From positions 1-63,223 of the forward strand of contig JAEYPN010000015.1 of assembly GCA_023410715.1 (NCBI GenBank): 63,223 nucleotides of DNA, given 5' to 3'. The DNA comes from Bacillota bacterium (GTDB lineage Bacteria; Bacillota_I; Bacilli_A; Izemoplasmatales; UBA1188). Position 1 is the first letter of the stretch. Each line of letters opens with the position of its first letter. The notes beneath the pieces are model-generated. The model worked only from the letters and a program-made list of their open reading frames with translations. It did not search any database and was not told where the DNA came from. Position numbers and translations under genes: made by a program. Shown here in pieces: positions 18,017-26,096 of the stretch.

Positions 18017-21000
18017 ATGGATATTGGCAAAACTTTCTTAAAAGCCATTAATAATAATTATTGGTGCAGAATTGAATATAATAACGGAAATGAAATCACC
18101 AAATTTATGATTGGAATAAATGATATTGATCCAAGCTCTAAAGCAATACTATGTGATGAATTTAACTTAATGTATAGTTCTAATGTGCAAAGAAAATATA
18201 AACTTTTTTTTGATAAGATTAAATCAGCTGAGATTTGTGAAAATACATATCATAAAACACCAGATAAGCTTATTAATTTTATAAATGAAAAACCAGAGTT
18301 TTTTTTATTTATGAAGACAGATGTCTCTAAGGATGAGTTAATTGATTATTATATTGATTGTTTTAAAATGGATACGACACCTTATGTTGGTAAGTATGGT
18401 CTTATTAAAGGAATTGATGATGACGAACTATTAAAAGAAGATACGTATGCCTTAGATGAAGACCAGTTTAAAACACTAGTGAAAGAGTCATATTTTAAAA
18501 AAGAAAACAAAAAGAAAAAAAGAGAATTAGGAGTTGAAAAGTTAGAACAATACTTATGCGTTAATGTCCTAAGTATAAAAACTCATATGGGTTTATATGT
18601 TTTAGCTTATAGACCATTAAAACTAGATTTAGAAATTAAATCACTTGTTCCCGATAAAGAGATTATTATAAATAAAGAATTTATTTTAGACCCAGATTCT
18701 AATGATGTTAGAAAAAAGGAATCGATTTATCGTTATATTCCTGAGGATAAATATTATTTAATCAATGACTTTGAAAATCATAAGGATGAAATAATTGCGA
18801 TTATAAGAGAACATAATGATACAAAAAATAGTTCCTATAAAAACGAGGTTAAGATTGACACAAGACCGTTTATTATTTGTCTTGAGACTAGATTAACTGT
18901 TGATATTGAATATGAATTAAATAAAGTAAAAGAGCTAATGGCTAATAAAGATGTCATTCCTTTACCTTTAAGAACATTTCTAGGTGATCCTGAATCAAAA
19001 CTTGCTAGAAGAACTAATTATCCAATATTTACTGTTGATAAATTATATAATATTGATCAAATTAATGCAATTAATATCGGTATGAAGTCACCTGCTTCAT
19101 ATATTCAAGGACCGCCAGGAACAGGCAAAACCCAAACATTATTAAATGCCATTTTAACCGCTGTATTTAATGATAAAGCAGTGTTGATTACCTCAAACAA
19201 TAATGTGCCAATGGATGGTATATATGAAAATATCTTAAAATTAAAATATAAAGATCGTGATGAATTATTATTTCCAGCAATTCGTCTTGGTAGTGTAAGT
19301 AATGTAGAAAAAGCCGTATTAAAAATTAGAGAAATGTATGAAAGGTCTATAGAATTAACTGTTAAGGATAATCGTATCAAAGAAATCAAAGAAGAACGTA
19401 AAGAAGCGATGAAGAGTTTAGTTGAACTTCTAGATAAACATGATAAGAAAACAATTTTAACAGAAAGATTAGAAAGCCTAAATCTAATGAAGAGCAAATA
19501 TACTAATGATTTCATGGAAATTAAAATTAATGCAGAAATTGAAGCATTAAAAAAGGAATTATTAGAGCTAGGAAATGTTGATGATAATTTTGAATCATAT
19601 ATGAACATTGACCATAAGAAATTATTTATGGCTTTACATTTTGAAACAGCTGGAAAGCTGCAAAAGCTAAAAAATAATAAGTATAAGGAAATTTACGAAA
19701 TAATTTATGATGCAACTTTAGATAACAAAAATGAAAAAGCTATGGCCTTAAGAGAATTTTTAAGTGATGGTAATAACCTAAAATTATTTATGGAAATATT
19801 CCCCGTAATTATTTCTACTAATTTATCTTGTACATATTTAGGGGATGTTGGAAAGAATTTTGATATTGTGATGATGGATGAGGCTGGACAGTGTAATATA
19901 GCAAACGCACTTATTCCAATATCAAGAGCTCAGCAAATCATGCTAGTTGGTGATCCGCAACAATTAAAACCAGTAATTGTTTTAGATCCTAATGTTAATA
20001 AAAAACTAAGAAACAAGTATCACATTCCAGAGGATTATGATTATATTGAAAACTCAATTTACACAACTTATACTAAGGTTGACGCAATTAATAATGAAGC
20101 ATTACTTCGCTCACATTACCGGTGTAACAATAAAATCATTGGTTTTTCTAATAAGAAATACTATAACAATAAGCTTTTATGTTTAAGTAAAAGTACAGAA
20201 CCAAAACCTTTAGTTTTTGTCGATACATATAAAGATGATAAAGGAATAAATAATCTTAAAAATGTGTCAGAATCAGAAGCTAAATATATTGTTAATTATA
20301 TTAGTGAAAATCCTGATCAAAAGATTGGAATTATCACGCCATTTGTTAGTCAAAAAGAATGTATTGAAACATATCTTGAGGATAATGGTATTAATAATGT
20401 GTCAGTTGGAACTGTTCATGCCTTTCAGGGTAATCAACAAGATGTAATTTTGTTTTCTACTGCTATTACTAATAAGACAGCAGATAAAACATATAACTGG
20501 CTTAAGAATAATAAAGAATTAATTAATGTTGCGGTATCACGAGCTAAAGATAAATTAGTAATGCTTGGAAATATGAAGGCCATTGATAGTTTATCAGAAG
20601 GTCAAGACGATATTAGAGAGCTAGCTTTATATGTAGCTAACGAAGGCGCATATGAGGTAACAAACGTTTCTCCTGAATCAATTGCTTTAGGAACGCGACA
20701 TATCAGTACCGAAAGCGAAAAGGATCTAGCAGAAACGGTAAACCATGTTTTATCAGTAATTAATCAAAACTGTTATATTAAGGTAGAACAAGCCATTGCT
20801 TCACTATTTACAGATGAGGGAAATACCTCTTCAATCTTTTATAATGGCCGTTTCGATATGGTTGTCTTTGAACATACTTATTCTGGGGATGTGATTAAAC
20901 TAGCGATTGAAGAAAATGGTCCTGAGCATTTTACCGATGAAGAGGTAATTAGAAGAGATAAATTAAAAGATGAGTTCTGTAAAAGACATAATTTAAAGAT

Positions 21001-21082
21001 ATTAAAAATAAGAAGAGATTGTGCGAGAGATTATAATATGATTAAAAACGCACTTCTTGAAATTATTAAAGTAAAAAAATAG
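18017..21082 (+). CDS. Superfamily 1 helicase with C-terminal nuclease-like domain
   Basis: Protein of 1021 residues. A poorly conserved N-terminal 340 residues precede a UPF1/DNA2-like (AAA_11/AAA_12) helicase: Walker A GPPGTGKT at 365-372, a helical insertion to about 560, DEAGQ at 621-625, VGDPQQLKPV, ALLRSHYRCN, GTVHAFQGNQQDVI and NVAVSRAKDKLVMLG. The last 110 residues resemble a DUF2726/PD-(D/E)XK-type nuclease: a Glu in VEQAIAS, RFDMVV with Asp947, AIEENGPEHF with Glu965/966, then RRDxLKD and LKILKIRRD. Single-gene helicase-nuclease fusions of this kind often turn up in antiphage or DNA-repair settings. It is the only non-carbohydrate gene here and lies between a decayed region and a fresh promoter, consistent with separate acquisition. 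Function is inferred from domains only. Confidence 0.85.
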   Translation: MDIGKTFLKAINNNYWCRIEYNNGNEITKFMIGINDIDPSSKAILCDEFNLMYSSNVQRKYKLFFDKIKSAEICENTYHKTPDKLINFINEKPEFFLFMKTDVSKDELIDYYIDCFKMDTTPYVGKYGLIKGIDDDELLKEDTYALDEDQFKTLVKESYFKKENKKKKRELGVEKLEQYLCVNVLSIKTHMGLYVLAYRPLKLDLEIKSLVPDKEIIINKEFILDPDSNDVRKKESIYRYIPEDKYYLINDFENHKDEIIAIIREHNDTKNSSYKNEVKIDTRPFIICLETRLTVDIEYELNKVKELMANKDVIPLPLRTFLGDPESKLARRTNYPIFTVDKLYNIDQINAINIGMKSPASYIQGPPGTGKTQTLLNAILTAVFNDKAVLITSNNNVPMDGIYENILKLKYKDRDELLFPAIRLGSVSNVEKAVLKIREMYERSIELTVKDNRIKEIKEERKEAMKSLVELLDKHDKKTILTERLESLNLMKSKYTNDFMEIKINAEIEALKKELLELGNVDDNFESYMNIDHKKLFMALHFETAGKLQKLKNNKYKEIYEIIYDATLDNKNEKAMALREFLSDGNNLKLFMEIFPVIISTNLSCTYLGDVGKNFDIVMMDEAGQCNIANALIPISRAQQIMLVGDPQQLKPVIVLDPNVNKKLRNKYHIPEDYDYIENSIYTTYTKVDAINNEALLRSHYRCNNKIIGFSNKKYYNNKLLCLSKSTEPKPLVFVDTYKDDKGINNLKNVSESEAKYIVNYISENPDQKIGIITPFVSQKECIETYLEDNGINNVSVGTVHAFQGNQQDVILFSTAITNKTADKTYNWLKNNKELINVAVSRAKDKLVMLGNMKAIDSLSEGQDDIRELALYVANEGAYEVTNVSPESIALGTRHISTESEKDLAETVNHVLSVINQNCYIKVEQAIASLFTDEGNTSSIFYNGRFDMVVFEHTYSGDVIKLAIEENGPEHFTDEEVIRRDKLKDEFCKRHNLKILKIRRDCARDYNMIKNALLEIIKVKK

Positions 21083-21104
21083 AGATTTTTTAAAAAATTC
21101 CTTA

Positions 21105-21133
21105 TTGATATTGCATAATGCAACGTTTATAAT
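21105..21133 (+). promoter_or_regulatory. Sigma-A-type promoter with palindrome in the spacer
   Basis: TTGATA (21105-21110), a 17-bp spacer and TATAAT (21128-21133) form a near-consensus promoter 33 bp before the mutarotase gene. The spacer contains the perfect inverted repeat TTGCAT-A-ATGCAA (21111-21123), well placed for a repressor. The promoter starts 22 bp after the helicase stop codon. Confidence 0.82.
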
Positions 21134-21166
21134 AGTATTATTGAAATTTAAAAAAGGAATTAAATT

Positions 21167-22015
21167 ATGGAATATAAAATTAAGAATGATAAAATTGAAT
21201 TAACATGTTCAAGCTTTGGGGCGGAAATAATTAGCTTAAAATTTAAAGGTAGAGAATGTATCTGGCAAAATGATAATAGCTCATGGACGGGACATGCTCC
21301 TATTTTGTTTCCGATTGCTGGGAATATCAAAACTATTATAAATGGCGTTACTTATCCCCTATTGCCACATGGTTTTGCAAGAAAAATGGAAAGTAAGTTT
21401 TTGAAAATGACTGCTAATTCTTTAAGTTTCATTTATGAGGCAAATGAAGAAACGTTAAAGCTCTATCCATTTAATTTTAATTTAATAATTAAATATATTA
21501 TTGAAGATGAACAAGTTAAAATTATTTTTGAAACAAAAAATTTAAGTAAAGATGAAATGTATTATTCAATTGGTGGCCATACCTCATTTGCCCTTTTAAG
21601 TGATGTTTCTAATTATGAAGTGATGTTTAATGAAAAGGAAAAGTTAAATACCCATATAATGGATAGAAACGGTAAATTAACTGGTGAAGAAGTTTTGATA
21701 AATGATGAAGGAGTACTTGATTTAGCTACACCATTTTTAGAAGACGCTAAAACTGTTGCTCTATTTAATTTAAAATCAAAAAGAATAGTGTTAAAAGAAA
21801 AAAATGGGGATAATATTGCAAGTCTTGAGTTTAATGATTTTGATTATTTACTTTTCTGGCATCCAAAAGGATCACATATGATTTGTATGGAACCTTGGCA
21901 TAATCACCCAGACTATCTTCCTGATGATATAGAATTTAAAGATAAAGATGGAATAATTTCATTAAAGCAAAATGAAACACGCATTTTATCGCAAACAATA
22001 AAGTATTTTAAATAA
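21167..22015 (+). CDS. Aldose 1-epimerase (galactose mutarotase) family, LacX-like
   Basis: Predicted cytoplasmic beta-supersandwich protein of 282 residues. Family features include FGAEIISLKFKGRECIW near the N-terminus, HAPILFPIAGNI, LLPHGFARK with the conserved His, GGHTSFAL near 140 and a late MEPWHNHPD. These match the LacX-type branch of galactose-mutarotase-like proteins, which interconvert anomers of aldoses or sugar phosphates. It follows its own promoter and is the first gene of a short operon with the TIM-barrel isomerase, which starts 16 bp later. The precise sugar is unknown. Confidence 0.85.
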   Translation: MEYKIKNDKIELTCSSFGAEIISLKFKGRECIWQNDNSSWTGHAPILFPIAGNIKTIINGVTYPLLPHGFARKMESKFLKMTANSLSFIYEANEETLKLYPFNFNLIIKYIIEDEQVKIIFETKNLSKDEMYYSIGGHTSFALLSDVSNYEVMFNEKEKLNTHIMDRNGKLTGEEVLINDEGVLDLATPFLEDAKTVALFNLKSKRIVLKEKNGDNIASLEFNDFDYLLFWHPKGSHMICMEPWHNHPDYLPDDIEFKDKDGIISLKQNETRILSQTIKYFK

Positions 22016-22031
22016 TTGATTGGAGCTATAT

Positions 22032-22853
22032 ATGTTAAAAATAGGTATTAGAGTTCATGATTTAAATGGAGCGCCATTTAATGATGCAACAAGTATTGTA
22101 AATGAATTAAAAAAAGAAGGTATTTCTTATATTCAATTAGTATATAAAAAAGCCTTTAAAAATTTTAAACAAGATGAAAATGATTTGATTAAAGCCGCAA
22201 AAATATTTGAGGAAAACAATATTCATGTAGCAATGATTGGTGCTTATTTTAATATGATTCATCCTAACTTAGAAACAAGAAATGAAGGAATAAATTATTT
22301 TAAATGGTGTTTAAAGACCGCAAATATTTTTGATTGTCCGCTTGTAGGAACAGAAACAGGTAGTGCTAACGGTGATTTATGGACATATAATGTTTTAAAT
22401 CATACAGAAGATTCATATTTGCTTGTAAGAGATACCGTTTCAATGCTTAAAAAATTTGGTACAAGTAATAACACCTATCCAATCATTGAAGGGGCTTATG
22501 CGCACGTAATTTATAAACCTGAACTGCTTTATAGATTAATTGAGGAAACGGCGATTTGTAATGTAACTCTTGATATTTTTAATTATCTTAATATTGAAAA
22601 TTATCAAGATAGCATAAAAATATTTACTGAGGCTATTGAACTTTTTGGTGATAAAATTAAAATTTTTCATCTTAAAGATTTTAATTATTATCTTGGTAAA
22701 TTTGTTCAATGTGCAATAGGCGATGGAATTTTGGATTATAAGTACATTATTCAAACAATTAAACAAAAATGTCCAAACGCAATTTTAATACTAGAAGAAG
22801 TAACAGGTAATGATATTAAAAAAAGTTTAAATTTTATTAGATCTTTAGAATGA
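22032..22853 (+). CDS. Sugar phosphate isomerase/epimerase, TIM-barrel (xylose isomerase-like) family
   Basis: Predicted cytoplasmic protein of 273 residues. The frame is open from a TTG at 22020, but the ATG at 22032 is the better start, 6 nt after GGAG. AP-endonuclease-2-type barrel features are a glycine- and acid-rich early strand (KIGIRVHDL), a central PIIEGAYAHV carrying a likely metal-binding Glu, VTLDIFNY with an Asp, KIFHLKDFN with a His-x-x-Asp, and ILILEEVTG near the end with a final Glu. Such enzymes isomerise or epimerise sugars, keto acids or inositols. It forms an operon with the mutarotase, and it ends with TGA, which shows TGA is a stop here. Confidence 0.8.
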   Translation: MLKIGIRVHDLNGAPFNDATSIVNELKKEGISYIQLVYKKAFKNFKQDENDLIKAAKIFEENNIHVAMIGAYFNMIHPNLETRNEGINYFKWCLKTANIFDCPLVGTETGSANGDLWTYNVLNHTEDSYLLVRDTVSMLKKFGTSNNTYPIIEGAYAHVIYKPELLYRLIEETAICNVTLDIFNYLNIENYQDSIKIFTEAIELFGDKIKIFHLKDFNYYLGKFVQCAIGDGILDYKYIIQTIKQKCPNAILILEEVTGNDIKKSLNFIRSLE

Positions 22854-22879
22854 GTTTCTTAACTTATTCTATTTTTTTA

Positions 22880-22938
22880 TTGAATTTTAATTTTATGTGT
22901 GGCATAATAATATAAGATAGTTAATTAAATGATTTAAC
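22880..22938 (+). promoter_or_regulatory. Promoter with candidate ROK operator (site a)
   Basis: TTGAAT (22880-22885), a 17-bp spacer and CATAAT (22903-22908) look like a promoter. Just downstream of the expected transcription start lies the inverted repeat ATTAAA-TGA-TTTAAC (22924-22938) followed by AAAA. The same 15-bp pattern occurs in three other promoter regions of the window (27879, 27962, 58834). A repressor bound here would block the start of transcription toward the esterase gene at 23349. Confidence 0.55.
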
Positions 22939-22939
22939 A

Positions 22940-23348
22940 AAAGATTGTAAAATTATGGGTGGTTGCATTTAGAATTTGTAACTAGTAATGTCATTAAAAA
23001 ATCATACCCTTAAATTTAATAATTGTTATAAAACACCATGGGGTAAAAAAATCTGGATTTTTATGCTCTAATGAGCTATTCAAACCCAAATAAGGAAGAA
23101 ATGCGTTACTACATCAAAGTTAATGAACCTATGTTGACACTTTATAATAAAAATTTTATCACTTAAGTTGAAATTAAATATTTAGGTGATTCACTAGAGC
23201 ATCTAATAGAATGGGAGAGTGTGGCTTCAAATGATGATTTCTTCAACCACAACGCTTCTTGATGATTTATTTAAATATAAAATATTAAAGAGAAAATCTA
23301 GCATTAGATTCTTTGAAGAATTTAAAGCTTTAAACATATAGGTGACAT
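22940..23348 (+). other. Decayed coding remnant between promoter and esterase gene
   Basis: No intact gene is seen. Reading through stops in the plus strand around 23060-23270 gives protein-like text (for example NKEEMRYYIKVNEPMLTLYN and LGDSLEHLIEWESVASND), suggesting a gene disrupted by stops and frameshifts. The parent is not certain; the fragment is faintly like a C-terminal part of a mutarotase-type protein. The downstream esterase gene keeps a good SD (GGTGA at about 23340). Confidence 0.4.
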
Positions 23349-24179
23349 ATGATTTATGAAGAGATTAATTTAAAAGAAATATTTCCCATGCTAAAATATG
23401 ATTGTATTTTAACTGCGTATTGTAATAGTGGATACGTTGCTCAGCCTAAGGTTAGGCTTAGAAGAACAATTTTATTATTCCCAGCAGGTGGATATCGTTT
23501 TGTATCAAGAAGAGAAAATGATCCGATTGCTTTAAAACTGGTTGGTGAAGGAATAAATGTTTTTACTTTAAAATATAAAGTAGTGCCATTTGAATATCCA
23601 TATCCTTTAATTGAAGCATATGCTGCTTTAGCTTACATTAATATTAATGCAGATAAATATTTTGTTGATAGAGAACATATTGGGGTTATGGGTTTTAGTG
23701 CTGGTGGACATTTGGCAGCATCACTTTCTTGTTATTTTAGAAATGATGAATTTGCTAATGAACTTAAAATTGATAAAAAAATAATAAAACTAAGTGGTTG
23801 TTTACTGGGGTATGCGGTAATATCTATGGAAGAATATTCAGAAAATGAAACAAGGGTGAATATAACTCAAAATCGAGTAGATTTACTTGATTTTTTTTCG
23901 ATTGAAAAGCATATTACTAAAGATTTTCCACCTACTTTTATTTGGACGACAGCAGAAGATATGGTTGTGCACCCAATAAATAGTATAGATTTAGCAAGAG
24001 AATTACAATTAAATAATGTCTTATATGAACTTCATATTTATCCAAAAGGCTACCATGGTTTATCACTTGCAAACGATGTGGTATTTACGAGCGAATTCGA
24101 TAATGAGACATTAAGTGAATATGGTTATAATTCAAGTTGGATTGAGCATGCTGTTCATTTTATAAAAAATTATATGTAA
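23349..24179 (+). CDS. Alpha/beta hydrolase, probable carbohydrate acetyl esterase
   Basis: Serine hydrolase of 276 residues without signal peptide. The oxyanion region is FPAGGYRF, the nucleophile elbow GFSAGGHL has Ser117, the acid is probably in TTAEDMVVHP (about 200) and the His in KGYHGLSL (about 235). This layout matches the BD-FAE/acetylxylan-esterase-like group that removes acetyl groups from oligosaccharides. It follows candidate operator site a after a decayed gene, and an SGNH esterase gene lies downstream, so deacetylation of an imported glycan is likely. The sugar specificity is not visible. Confidence 0.85.
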   Translation: MIYEEINLKEIFPMLKYDCILTAYCNSGYVAQPKVRLRRTILLFPAGGYRFVSRRENDPIALKLVGEGINVFTLKYKVVPFEYPYPLIEAYAALAYININADKYFVDREHIGVMGFSAGGHLAASLSCYFRNDEFANELKIDKKIIKLSGCLLGYAVISMEEYSENETRVNITQNRVDLLDFFSIEKHITKDFPPTFIWTTAEDMVVHPINSIDLARELQLNNVLYELHIYPKGYHGLSLANDVVFTSEFDNETLSEYGYNSSWIEHAVHFIKNYM

Positions 24180-24322
24180 AACAATTGATTGTGTTTAATC
24201 TAATTAAACCTGAGGATTTCTATAACAAATAACAAAAAAATTAATTAAATATAAAAAATGAAAGGAGATTATATTATTAAAATAATAACCTAGATATGGT
24301 TTTAATAATATAAAATATTGAA
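24180..24322 (+). promoter_or_regulatory. Structured leader before the SGNH esterase gene
   Basis: The strong SD AAAGGAG (about 24261-24267) lies some 56 nt before the ATG at 24323, too far for direct use, and no SD is near that ATG. A perfect 12-bp inverted repeat (24271-24282 with 24300-24311) lies between them, and folding it would bring the SD to about 15 nt from the ATG. Alternatively the SD serves a short frame from an ATG at 24258 that stops at 24291-24293. A second palindrome, GTTTAAT-CTA-ATTAAAC, sits at 24193-24209. Confidence 0.4.
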
Positions 24323-24967
24323 ATGAAAATAGTATTTTTTGGCGATAGTATCACAGATATGCACCGTGAAAAAACAGTAGATAATATGATTTATAGTTAT
24401 GGTAGCGGATATCCATTTATCGTTGCTTCGGAATTGTTTAGAATAAACCCCTTAAAACATGAGATTATTAATCGTGGTATTGGTGGTAATCGTACTGTTG
24501 ATCTTTATGCAAGAATTAAGGAAGATGTTTGGAATTTAAATCCAGATTTATTATCAATTCTTATTGGTACAAATGATGTATGGCACGAAAGCATGAGAAA
24601 AGCTGGTATTGAAATCGAACGGTTTGAAAAGGTATATCGTTTAATTATTGAAGAAACAATGGCAAATCTTCCTAATTGTAAGATTATTTTAATGGAGCCT
24701 TTTTTCTTAAAAGGTCGTGCAACAAATGAAATACTTGAAGATTTTTCAAGAATTTATGATTATGCAAAAGTAGTAAAAAAACTTGCAAATGAATATAATT
24801 TGCCAATTGTTTTACTACAGGATGCATTTAATGATAAAGCTAATAAATATGGTCCAGAACCATATTTATATGATGGTGTTCATCCAATGGTTGCTGGTGC
24901 AACTTTAATAGCTGATAACTGGTTAGAAGTTTTTATGAAGGAATTTAGTGAAAATGGAAATAAATAA
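24323..24967 (+). CDS. SGNH/GDSL hydrolase, probable glycan esterase
   Basis: Predicted cytoplasmic esterase of 214 residues. All four SGNH blocks are visible: block I FFGDSIT with Ser9, block II GIGGNRTVDL with Gly, block III IGTNDVWH with Asn, and block V DGVHPMVAG with Asp and His. This is the layout of small acetyl esterases such as rhamnogalacturonan acetylesterase-like and lysophospholipase-like proteins. The gene overlaps manA by 14 bp, so they are co-translated. Another SGNH gene lies at 58908 and a third at 56490. Substrate specificity is inferred from the polysaccharide context. Confidence 0.85.
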   Translation: MKIVFFGDSITDMHREKTVDNMIYSYGSGYPFIVASELFRINPLKHEIINRGIGGNRTVDLYARIKEDVWNLNPDLLSILIGTNDVWHESMRKAGIEIERFEKVYRLIIEETMANLPNCKIILMEPFFLKGRATNEILEDFSRIYDYAKVVKKLANEYNLPIVLLQDAFNDKANKYGPEPYLYDGVHPMVAGATLIADNWLEVFMKEFSENGNK

Positions 24968-26021
24968 AATTATAAAACAACCAATATTTTTTGAAAGAAA
25001 TAGAGTATATCGTATTTATACTGGAGGAAAACCATATCCTGAGTTTTTTGGTACAAATGAAGAGGGAGATAATTTTTTTCCAGAAGAATGGGTTGCAAGC
25101 AACATTAAAGCAATTAATGAAAAAGTTTTTACGGATAAAGATGGAATTAGCAAAGTAAAGGGGACGGATATTTACTTTGATGATCTTTTAACAAATTATA
25201 AAAATGATTTATTAGGTAATAGGAAGTATGATTGCCTTGTAAAAATCTTAGATAGTGCAGTTAGATTACCTGCCCAGGTCCATCCTACAAAAGAATTTTC
25301 ATTAAAAAATTTTAACTCACCATACGGTAAAACAGAATCGTGGTTAGTGATAAAGAAAAGACCACATGCTAAGATTTTCTTTGGCTTTAAAAAACCTATG
25401 GGTAAAGATGAAGTAATGGCTGCTTTTGAAAAAAGTAATGATGATCCAAAATATATGGAAACAGTAATGAAGTATAAAAAAGCAAGGGTCAATGATTGTT
25501 TTCTTATTAATGCTGGATTAATTCATGCGATTGGCGCTGGATGTACTGTAATTGAGATTCAGGAACCTACAGATTTTACAATCGAACCAGAAGGATGGTG
25601 TGCAGGCTTAAAAGTTAGTGAGTCACAAAAATACTTAGGCTTAAATAAAGACGTAGCATTTGATTGTTTTAATACCGATTTATATGGGAAAAAAGCTATT
25701 AAATCAGCTAGTATTAAACCAAAGCTAGAGAAAAAAGAAAAAGGGTATAAAAAAGAAAATCTCATTAAATATTCTGACACTTCATGTTTTGCATCAAATA
25801 GACACACAATAAAAAATGGAGGATCATTTATTCCTAGTTATGGTCCATCTGTGTGGATTTGTCTAGAGGGAAAAGCTCTAATAAATGGTGATAATTATCA
25901 ACAAAAATTTAAAAGAGGTGACTATTTCTTCTTACCATTTAGTGCAGAAAATAAATTTACTATTTCTACAAATTCAAAATGTGTACTGATTGAATGTCTT
26001 CCTAGCAAACAAGATAAATAG
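24954..26021 (+). CDS. manA: Mannose-6-phosphate isomerase, class I
   Basis: Cytoplasmic zinc enzyme of 355 residues interconverting mannose 6-phosphate and fructose 6-phosphate. A GTG at 24948 is in frame, but the ATG at 24954, 10 nt after AAGGAA, is the likely start. Family signatures are PEEWVAS near residue 45, the metal-site phrases AQVHPTKEFS and KTESWLVI, and LIHAIGAGCTVIEIQEPTD with the third zinc ligand region. The C-terminal cupin-like half (about 250-355) follows. It overlaps the SGNH gene, and a shared bidirectional terminator follows. Mannose from the glycan, or general mannose metabolism, would be the source of substrate. Confidence 0.87.
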   Translation: MEINKIIKQPIFFERNRVYRIYTGGKPYPEFFGTNEEGDNFFPEEWVASNIKAINEKVFTDKDGISKVKGTDIYFDDLLTNYKNDLLGNRKYDCLVKILDSAVRLPAQVHPTKEFSLKNFNSPYGKTESWLVIKKRPHAKIFFGFKKPMGKDEVMAAFEKSNDDPKYMETVMKYKKARVNDCFLINAGLIHAIGAGCTVIEIQEPTDFTIEPEGWCAGLKVSESQKYLGLNKDVAFDCFNTDLYGKKAIKSASIKPKLEKKEKGYKKENLIKYSDTSCFASNRHTIKNGGSFIPSYGPSVWICLEGKALINGDNYQQKFKRGDYFFLPFSAENKFTISTNSKCVLIECLPSKQDK

Positions 26022-26045
26022 TTTTATAAATAATTAATTAAAAAT

Positions 26046-26096
26046 AAAAGTTTGGTGAATATACCTTTAAAGAGGTAATAATCCCAAACTTTTTTG
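26046..26096. terminator. Bidirectional terminator between manA and the convergent gene
   Basis: AAAAGTTTGG (26046-26055) pairs perfectly with CCAAACTTTT (26084-26093), and an inner TACCT/AGGTA stem adds five pairs. T residues follow on the plus strand and A residues precede the stem, so it can work for both convergent transcripts. Confidence 0.82.

Noticed and set aside
23349..23390. The esterase as a truncated gene, because decayed DNA precedes it
   Set aside because: It has its own SD and ATG and a complete alpha/beta-hydrolase layout from oxyanion region to catalytic His.
24193..24209. GTTTAAT-CTA-ATTAAAC as a fifth ROK operator
   Set aside because: Half-sites are 7 bp and of different sequence from RTTAAM/TTTAAC; no promoter is clearly positioned with it. 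It may be a weak terminator stem.
24180..24322. Riboswitch before the SGNH/manA genes
   Set aside because: Only simple AT-rich hairpins are present, with no conserved aptamer pattern that I recognise.
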